In this document: positions 1 to 5,215 of the stretch, piece by piece | Numbering within the stretch: position 1 is the first letter of the stretch | How the letters are laid out: every line of letters starts with the position of its first letter | Source: an uncultured Coriobacteriaceae bacterium | GTDB lineage: Bacteria > Actinomycetota > Coriobacteriia > Coriobacteriales > Eggerthellaceae | DNA: 7,012 nt | NCBI GenBank assembly: GCA_946623915.1 | Contig: CAMORQ010000104.1 | Coordinates: forward strand, 1-7,012 | Reading direction: 5' to 3' | Translations under genes and position numbers: made by a program | Notes under the pieces: model-generated | Told to the model about the DNA's origin: nothing | What the model saw: only the letters and a program-made list of their open reading frames with translations | The model's database searches: none

Positions 1-1
1 A

Positions 2-622
2 CATGTGGGCATCGCTGCTGGTAACGGGGGGCTGCCCTACGTTCACGCACCCTACACCGGCGCTTTGGTGCGCGACACCGACAGCCTGGCCTACTCGCGT
101 TTCGTATGCGGACTGCGCTTTCCGGGCGCCAACACCCTTTCACCCGAAGAACTCCAGGCGGCCTTGGCGGTCGTGAACGCCGAAATCGTCGCCGCCGAAA
201 AAGCCAAGGAAAAGGAAGAGGCCGAAGAAAGGGCTCGCAAGGAAGCCGAAGAAAAGGCTAAGAAAGAGGCCGAGGCGCAGGATTCGTCAAAGAGCGAACA
301 GGAAGAAAAAGACGCCGCCGCCAAAGCCGAGGAAGAAGCCCGTGCCAAAGCCGAAGCCGAAGCCGAAGAACAGGCGCGCCGCGAAGCTGAGGAGAAGGCT
401 CGCGCTGAAGAGGAGCGCGCACGCGCCGAGGCTGAGGAAAAAGCCCGTATAGAAGCCGAGGAAAAGGCTCGCGCTGAAGAGGAAGAAAAAGCTCGCAAGG
501 AAGCCGAGGAAAAGGCTAAGCGCGAAGCCGAAAAGGCCAAGAAGAAGGATAAGGACAAGAAGGACGGCGAAGAGGAAGGGTCCTCCAGCAGCTCGTCCAT
601 GCCTGTCCTCGAAGAACTCTAA
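2..622 (+). CDS. NlpC/P60-type peptidoglycan hydrolase, C-terminal part, with long charged helical tail (5' end outside window)
   Basis: The frame is open from the window edge and ends at TAA 620-622. The first codons read HVGIAAGNGG, then YVHAPYTGALV, then a closing strand YSRFVCGLRF. This is the usual end of an NlpC/P60 cysteine peptidase: a catalytic His in HVGI, a second polar residue in the HAP segment, and a final RFVGARR-like strand. The catalytic Cys must lie upstream of the window. Such enzymes act outside the membrane and cut peptide stems of peptidoglycan. After the domain (about nt 170) come roughly 125 residues made almost only of Glu, Ala, Lys and Arg, in octads such as EAEEKARx, predicted to form a long single helix or coiled coil. 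The end is acidic, with six serines (nt 578-595) and a MPVLEEL tail. No membrane segment or sorting signal is visible at this end. The NlpC/P60 call rests on about 40 residues; the tail is seen directly. Confidence 0.78.
   Translation, partial: HVGIAAGNGGLPYVHAPYTGALVRDTDSLAYSRFVCGLRFPGANTLSPEELQAALAVVNAEIVAAEKAKEKEEAEERARKEAEEKAKKEAEAQDSSKSEQEEKDAAAKAEEEARAKAEAEAEEQARREAEEKARAEEERARAEAEEKARIEAEEKARAEEEEKARKEAEEKAKREAEKAKKKDKDKKDGEEEGSSSSSSMPVLEEL
194..565 (+). repeat. Degenerate 24-bp (8-residue) tandem repeats encoding a charged E/K/R helix
   Basis: Within the wall-hydrolase gene, the stretch encodes repeated octads of the form EAEEKAR plus one residue. The clearest run is nt 383-545: EAEEKARA, EEERARA, EAEEKARI, EAEEKARA, EEEEKARK, EAEEKAKR, EAEKAKKK, with one seven-residue unit. 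At DNA level the words gaagccgaggaaaaggct and gctcgcgctgaagagg recur. Opposite charges placed about four residues apart favour a stable single alpha helix or coiled coil. Repeats of this kind can change in length by slippage or recombination. Confidence 0.75.
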
Positions 623-652
623 CCTTCTCCCAGAGCTCCACCCGACGAGGGG

Positions 653-743
653 GTGACGAAAAGCACCCGTCCCTGTTCGTCGTCCTGTTCGTCATCCAGA
701 TGAACGAAAAACCCGTCCCCTGTTCAGACGTTCCTGTTCAGAT
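653..743 (+). repeat. Imperfect tandem duplication, two copies of about 46-48 bp
   Basis: The segment starting tgacgaaaagcacccgtcc at 653 recurs as tgaacgaaaaacccgtcccc at 701. After each, the words CCTGTTC(G/A) occur twice (near 672 and 684 in copy one, near 719 and 733 in copy two). The copies lie head to tail in the non-coding gap after the wall-hydrolase gene. The second copy supplies the left arm of the terminator; the first lacks a matching right arm. Confidence 0.6.
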
Positions 744-767
744 TGCTTGACAGGGAGCGGGGTTTTT
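707..767 (+). terminator. Rho-independent terminator of the wall-hydrolase gene
   Basis: The left arm AAAAACCCGTCCCCTGT (707-723) pairs with the right arm ACAGGGAGCGGGGTTTTT (750-767), with one or two mismatches near the middle. The loop is about 26 nt and could fold further. The right arm ends in five T residues (763-767). The matching A-run on the left means it could also work on the other strand, but no minus-strand gene ends here. It lies 85 bp after the stop of the upstream gene and before the thi leader. Confidence 0.7.
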
Positions 768-775
768 GCCACCAT
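747..775 (+). promoter_or_regulatory. Probable promoter of the thiMED operon
   Basis: A perfect TTGACA -35 box lies at 747-752. After 17 bp comes CACCAT (770-775), a weak -10 keeping only the second A, the fifth A and the last T of TATAAT. Transcription would begin near 782, just before the leader hairpin and riboswitch. The -35 box sits inside the right arm of the upstream terminator, so the two signals share bases. The -35 is seen directly; the pairing with this -10 is inference. Confidence 0.42.
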
Positions 776-782
776 TGCGATG

Positions 783-800
783 CGCGACTAAAGAGTCGCG
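783..800 (+). other. Small 7-bp leader hairpin upstream of the TPP aptamer
   Basis: CGCGACT (783-789) and AGTCGCG (794-800) are perfect reverse complements around the loop AAAG. The hairpin occupies the place where the 5' strand of the aptamer's closing stem P1 would be expected. It is not followed by a T-run, so it is not a terminator. It may stack on the aptamer or protect the 5' end of the transcript; its role is inference. Confidence 0.55.
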
Positions 801-887
801 ACGGGGAGCTCGCGCAAGCGGGCTGAGAGGAAGCTGGATGCGCTTCGACCCGCACAACCTGATGTGGATAATGCCACCGGAGGGAGA
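801..887 (+). promoter_or_regulatory. TPP riboswitch (THI-box) controlling thiM translation
   Basis: The conserved aptamer words are all present: CTGAGA at 823-828, ACCCG at 848-852, and ACCTGATGTGGATAATGCC at 857-875, followed by GGAGGGA. Visible helices are P2 (CGGG 802-805 with CCCG 849-852), P3 (809-813 with 818-822, GCAA tetraloop), an optional P3a stem (GAAGC 830-834 with GCTTC 842-846), P5 (GTGG 864-867 with CCAC 874-877) and P4 (CCT 858-860 with AGG 881-883). The thiM Shine-Dalgarno GGAGGG (879-884) is part of the P4 3' strand. TPP binding should therefore hide it directly; only 8 nt separate it from the ATG, leaving no room for a separate expression platform or terminator. A normal P1 stem is not apparent. 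The aptamer call is firm; the mechanism is inferred from the layout. Confidence 0.95.
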
Positions 888-892
888 TTTCC

Positions 893-1726
893 ATGGATAA
901 CCACGCCATAAGTTCAACCATCGACGCTGTACGCAGCACTCATCCGCTCGTGCACAACATCACCAACTACGTCACGGTGAACGACTGCGCCAACGCGCTG
1001 CTTGCCATAGACGCAAGCCCGATCATGAGCGACGACGAAACGGACGTCGTCGACATCCAAACCATCTGCAACGGCTTGGTCGTGAACATCGGCACGCTGA
1101 ACGCAGCCACGATCGCGGGCATGCACGCGGCATGTGCGCAAGCGGCGGCCTGCGCACACCCCATCGTGCTCGACCCGGTCGGCGCCGGAGCGTCTGCATT
1201 GCGCACGCAAACGGCCGCCGACATTCTGGATAAATATCCCGTCTCCATCGTACGCGGCAATATGAGCGAAATAAAGGCGCTGGCAAGTGGTGCAACATCC
1301 ACGCGCGGCGTGGACGTGTGCCCTGACGACGCGGTAACCGAAGACAACCTCGCGGCAAGTGCGGCGTTTGCCAAGGACTTCGCCGCACGAACGAACACCA
1401 CCGTCGCCATCACCGGCGCAATCGACATCGTAGCTAACGCAGACCGCGCCTTCGCCGTGCGCAACGGCTCTGCCCTGCAGGGCCGCATCACGGGTGCTGG
1501 ATGCATGCTTTCTTGCCTGACCGGCGCCTTTGCAGTCGCCAACGAGGACCGCCTGGCTGCGGCTTTGGGAGCCGTGACCACGATGGGAGTTGCCGGCAAC
1601 CTGGCCGAAGAGCGCATGAAACCCGGGGACGGGAACGCGAGTTTCCGCACGTATTTGATCGACGCCCTGTTCAACATGGACGGACCCACGTTGGCAGAGC
1701 GCGCTCTCGTAGAGGAAATCTTGTGA
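893..1726 (+). CDS. thiM: Hydroxyethylthiazole kinase ThiM
   Basis: This cytosolic kinase phosphorylates 4-methyl-5-(2-hydroxyethyl)thiazole with ATP to give the thiazole phosphate used by ThiE, a salvage step in thiamine synthesis. The 277 residues match the family's usual length. Hallmarks are VHNITNYVTVNDCANALLA (residues 20-38) with SPIMSDD (42-48), VLDPVGAGAS (92-101), RGNMSEIKAL (121-130), AITGAID (172-178) and the phosphate-binding loop ITGAGCMLS (199-207), in which Cys204 lies at the family's conserved cysteine position. The ATG at 893 has GGAGGG at 879-884, inside the TPP riboswitch. It is the first gene of a thiM-thiE-thiD operon; its TGA overlaps the thiE GTG. Expression should fall when TPP is plentiful. 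No defects are seen. Confidence 0.96.
   Translation: MDNHAISSTIDAVRSTHPLVHNITNYVTVNDCANALLAIDASPIMSDDETDVVDIQTICNGLVVNIGTLNAATIAGMHAACAQAAACAHPIVLDPVGAGASALRTQTAADILDKYPVSIVRGNMSEIKALASGATSTRGVDVCPDDAVTEDNLAASAAFAKDFAARTNTTVAITGAIDIVANADRAFAVRNGSALQGRITGAGCMLSCLTGAFAVANEDRLAAALGAVTTMGVAGNLAEERMKPGDGNASFRTYLIDALFNMDGPTLAERALVEEIL
1711..1716 (+). promoter_or_regulatory. Ribosome binding site deciding the thiE GTG start
   Basis: AGAGGA lies 6 nt before the GTG at 1723 and inside the end of thiM. The next possible start, ATG 1738, has no purine-rich site before it. This supports the GTG start and translational coupling through the GTGA overlap. Confidence 0.6.
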
Positions 1727-2373
1727 GCCCTGCACAGATGCCCCTGCGAGAAAGCCTGCTCCTCTACGCGGTAACCGATCGCGCATGGCTGGGCGGGCGC
1801 ACACTCGAGGCGTGCGTGGAGCAAGCCATCGCCGGAGGCGCCACGTTCGTTCAGTTGCGCGAAAAGCATGCATGCGACGATGAATTCCTCGAACTCGCGC
1901 GGGCATTAAAGCCATTGTGCGCCGCTGCGGGCGTACCCTTCGTGATCAACGACAACATCGACATCGCAATCGCCGTCGACGCCGACGGCGTCCATGTAGG
2001 CCAAGACGACCTCGCCTGCGAAGCGGCCCGCCAGCTTCTGGGGCCCGACAAGATCGTCGGCGTGTCCGCAGCGACACTCGAGCAAGCGCTCGCAGCCGAA
2101 GCCGCAGGCGCCGACTACCTGGGCGTAGGCGCGCTCATACCGACTTCGACGAAAACCGATGCCGCCGACGTTTCGCTCGATGAGCTGCAGCTCATCTGCT
2201 CGTCCGTGGGTATTCCTGCAGTCGGCATCGGCGGGCTGAACGCCCAGACCATTCCCCAGTTCGCGGGTTGCGGGCTTGCGGGTGCTGCCGTGGTGTCGGC
2301 GATATTCGCCTCCGACGATTGCCGCACCGCATCTGCCGAACTCCGCACGATCTGCGAAAGGACCTTCCAATGA
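1723..2373 (+). CDS. thiE: Thiamine-phosphate synthase ThiE
   Basis: ThiE joins HMP diphosphate and thiazole phosphate, releasing pyrophosphate, to make thiamine phosphate in the cytosol. From the GTG at 1723 the protein is 216 residues, normal for this TIM-barrel family. Motifs in order are YAVTDR (15-20), FVQLREK (42-48), FVINDNIDIA (73-82), DGVHVGQDDL (88-97), IVGVSAATLEQA (111-122), YLGVGALIPTSTKTDA (132-147), VGIGGLN (167-173) and VVSAIF (190-195). QLREK, NDN and the PTSTK loop are the substrate and diphosphate contacts known in the family. Translation is probably coupled to both neighbours: its GTG overlaps the thiM stop and its TGA overlaps the thiD ATG. Much longer versions of this frame, starting inside thiM, would be an artefact. 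Confidence 0.95.
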   Translation: MSPAQMPLRESLLLYAVTDRAWLGGRTLEACVEQAIAGGATFVQLREKHACDDEFLELARALKPLCAAAGVPFVINDNIDIAIAVDADGVHVGQDDLACEAARQLLGPDKIVGVSAATLEQALAAEAAGADYLGVGALIPTSTKTDAADVSLDELQLICSSVGIPAVGIGGLNAQTIPQFAGCGLAGAAVVSAIFASDDCRTASAELRTICERTFQ

Positions 2374-3158
2374 AAAGCGTGCTCAGCATTGCCGGCTCCG
2401 ATTCCAGCGGCGGCGCCGGCATCCAAGCCGACATCAAAACCATCGCCGCCAACGGATTGTTCGCGCAAACAGCCATCACGGCATTAACCGCTCAGAACAC
2501 AACCGGCGTGTACGGCGTGCTCGACATCGACCCGGATTTCGTGCGCCAGCAAATCCAGGTGGTGTTCGACGACATCCGGCCCGACGCGGTGAAAATCGGC
2601 ATGATAAGCTCCGCAGCCATTGCGCACGTCATCGCCGATACGCTCGAAGAGGTCGGCGCCGAAAACATCGTCGTCGATCCGGTGATGGTGGCAACCAGCG
2701 GTTCGGCGCTTATGGCCGACGACGCGCTCGAAGCTCTCGTGGGACGCCTGTTCCCCCTGGCCAGCATCGTCACACCCAACATCCCGGAAGCCTCGAAGCT
2801 GGCCGAACGCGCCGTCGAGACCCCAGATGACATGGTCGCTGCCGCACACGCCATCAGCGCAACGCTGTCCGAAACAGGATGTGTGCTGGTGAAAGGCGGC
2901 CATCTGGTAAGCGACGCCACCGATTTGCTGCTTTCGCCCGAAGGGGAAACCTGGCTGAGCGCAACGCGCATCGAAACCGAGAACACGCACGGAACCGGAT
3001 GCACCCTGTCGTCCGCCATCGCTTGCGGCCTGGCGGAAGGACGCGCGATCGCCGATGCGGTCGCGCAGGCGAAAGCCTACGTGAGCGGCGCCCTTGCGGC
3101 AGGCTTAGACCTGGGCCGCGGCAGCGGTCCGCTCGACCACATGTGGAACGCGCGTTAG
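2370..3158 (+). CDS. thiD: Bifunctional hydroxymethylpyrimidine / phosphomethylpyrimidine kinase ThiD
   Basis: ThiD adds two phosphates in turn to 4-amino-5-hydroxymethyl-2-methylpyrimidine, giving the HMP diphosphate that ThiE uses. The protein has 262 residues, typical of the ribokinase-like ThiD family. It starts MKSVLSIAGSDSSGGAGIQAD (signature at residues 6-21), followed by TALTAQNT (37-44), VKIGMI (74-79), VVDPVMVATSG (101-111), TPNIPE (135-140), VLVKGGH (172-178) and the anion-hole loop THGTGCTLSSAIA (206-218) with Cys211. The ATG at 2370 has AAAGGA 7 nt before it and overlaps the thiE stop (ATGA). It is the last gene of the operon; its stop is 4 bp from the end of the convergent oxidoreductase gene, and no terminator is visible between them. 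Confidence 0.96.
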   Translation: MKSVLSIAGSDSSGGAGIQADIKTIAANGLFAQTAITALTAQNTTGVYGVLDIDPDFVRQQIQVVFDDIRPDAVKIGMISSAAIAHVIADTLEEVGAENIVVDPVMVATSGSALMADDALEALVGRLFPLASIVTPNIPEASKLAERAVETPDDMVAAAHAISATLSETGCVLVKGGHLVSDATDLLLSPEGETWLSATRIETENTHGTGCTLSSAIACGLAEGRAIADAVAQAKAYVSGALAAGLDLGRGSGPLDHMWNAR

Positions 3159-3162
3159 CGGG

Positions 3163-4218
3163 TCACCGACCGGCGCTTCCCAGGCTTGCGGCTACATCGG
3201 CAACAAGCTCGTACGAGCGGATCTGGTCGCCTAGGTCGTAGATGAAGCTGTTCACCATGATTTCGTCGATCTGCACGGTAGCCATAAGCTCTTCGAGCTG
3301 CTTGGCAAACGTCGCTGGGCTTCCCACCAGCGACACGGCCGACATCTTCTTCACGATTTCCTTTTCCTGGCCGATGAAGGCGTCCTTGTCGAACGCCACC
3401 GGCCCGAAGTGCGGCACTCCTTCGGCGGCAACGTAGTCGTCCCACAGCTCTTCTTCGCTGGCTTTCGGTGGCAAGAGGCCGCGTCGCGAATCGTTGAGGA
3501 TGTTCAGGATGGACTGCATGTGCGTGGTCGCCAGGCGCTTGGCTTGCTCGTCAGTGTCGGCCACAATCGCGTTGATGCCCAGGATTACGTAAGGCGCGTC
3601 CAGCGCACCCAACGGATTGAACAACGACCGGTAGATTTCGATGGCAGCTTCCATGTCGCCGGGCGCGAAGTGCGCCGCGAACGAGTACGGCAGCCCCATC
3701 TTCGCCGCAAAATACGCGCTCGTGGTGCTCGACCCCAGGATGTAGATGGGCACATGCATCCCCGCCGCAGGATAGGCGTGCACATCAGCCGTATCCTCGA
3801 AATAACTGACGAGCTCGGCGACGTCCCGCTCGAAATCCGGATACAGGTCGTCGGTGCGCCGGATGGCGCGCGCTGTTGGCGCATCGGTGCCCGGAGCACG
3901 GCCAAGGCCCAAATCCACGCGGCCCGGATAAAGCGTTTCGAGCGTGGCGTATTGTTCTGCCACGAGATAGGGGCTGTGGTTAGGCAGCATCACGCCGCCG
4001 GATCCGACCCGCATGCTATTCGTATGCGCGAGCACGCGCTGAATCAGAATCTGCGTGGCGCTGCTTGCGATGTGCGGGCTGTTGTGATGTTCGGCGATCC
4101 AATAGCGTTCGTATCCGAACGCTTCGGCCGCCCGGGCCAACTCCAGCTGGCACGCGTAGGCCTGCGCGTACGTCTGCCCTTCGCGCAAGCTGGCAAGGTC
4201 GAGCACGGAATACTTCAT
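3163..4218 (-). CDS. LLM class flavin-dependent oxidoreductase (luciferase-like, group 1)
   Basis: The protein is a bacterial luciferase-like monooxygenase or oxidoreductase of the YhbW-type subgroup, expected to use reduced FMN in the cytosol; its substrate cannot be told from sequence. It has 351 residues, near the family norm. Signature segments are YWIAEHHN (39-46), SSATQIL (52-58), VGSGGVMLPNHSP (71-83), VAEQYATLETLYPGR (86-100), DLGLGRAPGTD (102-112) and YILGSSTTSA (159-168). The ATG at 4218 is chosen because AAGGGGG (4234-4228) lies 9 nt before it; the in-frame ATG at 4227 directly abuts that site. A longer version from 4365 would add about 49 residues of non-homologous sequence. It is a single gene, convergent with thiD and divergent from the SGNH hydrolase. 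A link to thiamine is possible but not shown. Confidence 0.9.
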   Translation of the reverse strand: MKYSVLDLASLREGQTYAQAYACQLELARAAEAFGYERYWIAEHHNSPHIASSATQILIQRVLAHTNSMRVGSGGVMLPNHSPYLVAEQYATLETLYPGRVDLGLGRAPGTDAPTARAIRRTDDLYPDFERDVAELVSYFEDTADVHAYPAAGMHVPIYILGSSTTSAYFAAKMGLPYSFAAHFAPGDMEAAIEIYRSLFNPLGALDAPYVILGINAIVADTDEQAKRLATTHMQSILNILNDSRRGLLPPKASEEELWDDYVAAEGVPHFGPVAFDKDAFIGQEKEIVKKMSAVSLVGSPATFAKQLEELMATVQIDEIMVNSFIYDLGDQIRSYELVADVAASLGSAGR

Positions 4219-4227
4219 ATGCACCAT

Positions 4228-4234
4228 CCCCCTT
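4228..4234 (-). promoter_or_regulatory. Ribosome binding site of the flavin oxidoreductase gene
   Basis: Read on the minus strand this is AAGGGGG, 9 nt before the ATG at 4218. It decides against the upstream ATG at 4227, which would have no spacer. Confidence 0.6.
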
Positions 4235-4251
4235 AAGCATGTCGTTTCGCT

Positions 4252-4280
4252 CCAAGATAGCACAGCACAAAGCGTCTTGG
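4252..4280. promoter_or_regulatory. Possible operator: inverted repeat CCAAGA-N17-TCTTGG
   Basis: CCAAGA (4252-4257) and TCTTGG (4275-4280) are exact reverse complements in the short gap between two divergent genes. The arms are only 6 bp and widely spaced, so chance is a real alternative. No convincing -35/-10 pair is seen on either strand. Confidence 0.2.
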
Positions 4281-4282
4281 GC

Positions 4283-4287
4283 GGAGG
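4283..4287 (+). promoter_or_regulatory. Ribosome binding site favouring a GTG start for the SGNH hydrolase
   Basis: GGAGG lies 6 nt before the GTG at 4294, an ideal spacing. The later in-frame ATGs at 4327 and 4336 have no such site, although they would give a more usual signal-peptide length. Confidence 0.5.
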
Positions 4288-4293
4288 CGCGCA

Positions 4294-5043
4294 GTGGCTA
4301 GAAGACACCTGCGGTTTCGCGCTACAATGGTGCGTATGATCCGCGTGAGAAACATTCGTCTTCACCGAGCGCTCCTTGCGCTCGCAGCCGTTTTGCTAGG
4401 AGTCCTGATGATGTCGTGCGCATCCAACGCCGATCGACCGCCTGCAAAAGCGCAAACCGTCGCCTGCATCGGGGACAGCATCACCTACGGATACCTGCTT
4501 TCGAGCCCCGAATCCGAATCGTGGCCGGCGCTGCTGGAAACGATGCTGGAAGACGGCAGCGAAGTGGCCAACCTGGGCGTTTCGGGCAGCACCCTCATGG
4601 ATGAAGGCGATCTCCCCTACCGGTCCACCGGCAACATCGACCGCGCCAAACAGCTTCGACCCGACGTTTTCATCGTGATGCTGGGAACCAACGACGCGTA
4701 CTCGCGCGCATGGTCCGAAGACTCCTACCGCGCACAGCTGGAGGGACTGGTCGACGAACTGGCCGCGAGCACTCCCGATGCACTCATCGTGCTGATGGCG
4801 CCGCCGTGCGCGTTTCGCATCGCATCCGAACCCGCAATAGAGCCGACAGCGCAAGCCGTCATCGGCGGCAGCATTCGCGACATCGTGCATGAAATGGCCG
4901 ACCGCAAGAAGGCAATCTACGTGGATTTGTTCGATGTGACCTACGAGCATCCCGAATGGTTCCCTGACGGTTTGCATCCCGACACCAAAGGGCACCAATC
5001 GATTGCCGAGCACGTATTCGACGCACTTGCACCCCATCTCTAG
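4294..5043 (+). CDS. SGNH/GDSL-family hydrolase, putative lipoprotein
   Basis: This is a probable exported serine esterase or lipase-like enzyme; the substrate is unknown. From GTG 4294 it has 249 residues. The N-terminus is Arg-rich, then hydrophobic (residues 26-40, LLALAAVLLGVLMM), ending in SC with Cys42 as a likely lipidation site; the MMSC lipobox is slightly non-canonical. SGNH blocks follow: GDSIT (60-64) with nucleophile Ser62, NLGVSGS (93-99) giving the oxyanion Gly, GTND (131-134) giving Asn133, and DGLHPDTKGH (225-234) with Asp225 and His228. All catalytic residues are present. The start is uncertain: GTG 4294 has a good ribosome binding site but makes a 25-residue basic leader, whereas ATG 4336 gives a conventional lipoprotein signal. 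It stands alone, divergent from the oxidoreductase gene and convergent with the surface-protein gene. Confidence 0.88.
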   Translation: MARRHLRFRATMVRMIRVRNIRLHRALLALAAVLLGVLMMSCASNADRPPAKAQTVACIGDSITYGYLLSSPESESWPALLETMLEDGSEVANLGVSGSTLMDEGDLPYRSTGNIDRAKQLRPDVFIVMLGTNDAYSRAWSEDSYRAQLEGLVDELAASTPDALIVLMAPPCAFRIASEPAIEPTAQAVIGGSIRDIVHEMADRKKAIYVDLFDVTYEHPEWFPDGLHPDTKGHQSIAEHVFDALAPHL

Positions 5044-5215
5044 CACGTGCTCGCACGCGCAACGACCCAATCAGGTTTTAAGGACGCAGACTCCCTTCCC
5101 CGGCTTCGCGATCGCGTAAGTCTAGAGCCCCTGTTTGCAGCAAAGGCGGCTGATGCATTGGCACATGCGCGCGGCCAAAGACGGCGCTGCCTGCCGCGAC
5201 GGGTCGCAATGTCCG
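5044..5215. other. Non-coding gap between convergent genes, no assigned function
   Basis: This 172-bp gap separates the ends of the SGNH hydrolase (plus) and the surface-protein gene (minus). It contains the 10-bp palindrome CGCGATCGCG at 5107-5116, but no hairpin followed by a T-run on either strand. I see no tRNA, no small gene with a good start, and no repeat shared with elsewhere in the window. Confidence 0.4.

Noticed and set aside
194..565. CRISPR array or satellite origin suggested by the regular repeats
   Set aside because: The 24-bp units keep a single open frame, have no spacers, and are explained by octad protein repeats.
91..600. Minus-strand frame of 169 codons opposite the charged tail
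   Set aside because: Its Ser/Ala/Phe repeats are just the complement of the E/K/A codons; there is no supporting start or homology.
914..1915. Long minus-strand open frames opposite thiM and thiE (914-1915 and 967-1869)
   Set aside because: They lie antisense to clearly homologous genes, are Arg/Ala/Cys-rich without domain signatures, and reflect GC-rich codon use in the real genes.
3409..4236. Plus-strand frame of 275 codons opposite the flavin oxidoreductase
   Set aside because: It is antisense to a gene with strong LLM motifs, and has no ribosome binding site or recognisable domain.
4219..4365. N-terminal extension of the flavin oxidoreductase from 4365
   Set aside because: The added residues do not match the family, overlap the divergent gene, and the start at 4218 has its own ribosome binding site.
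5104..5120. Palindrome CGCGATCGCG as a terminator between convergent genes
   Set aside because: It has essentially no loop and no T-run on either side, so it cannot be supported as a terminator.
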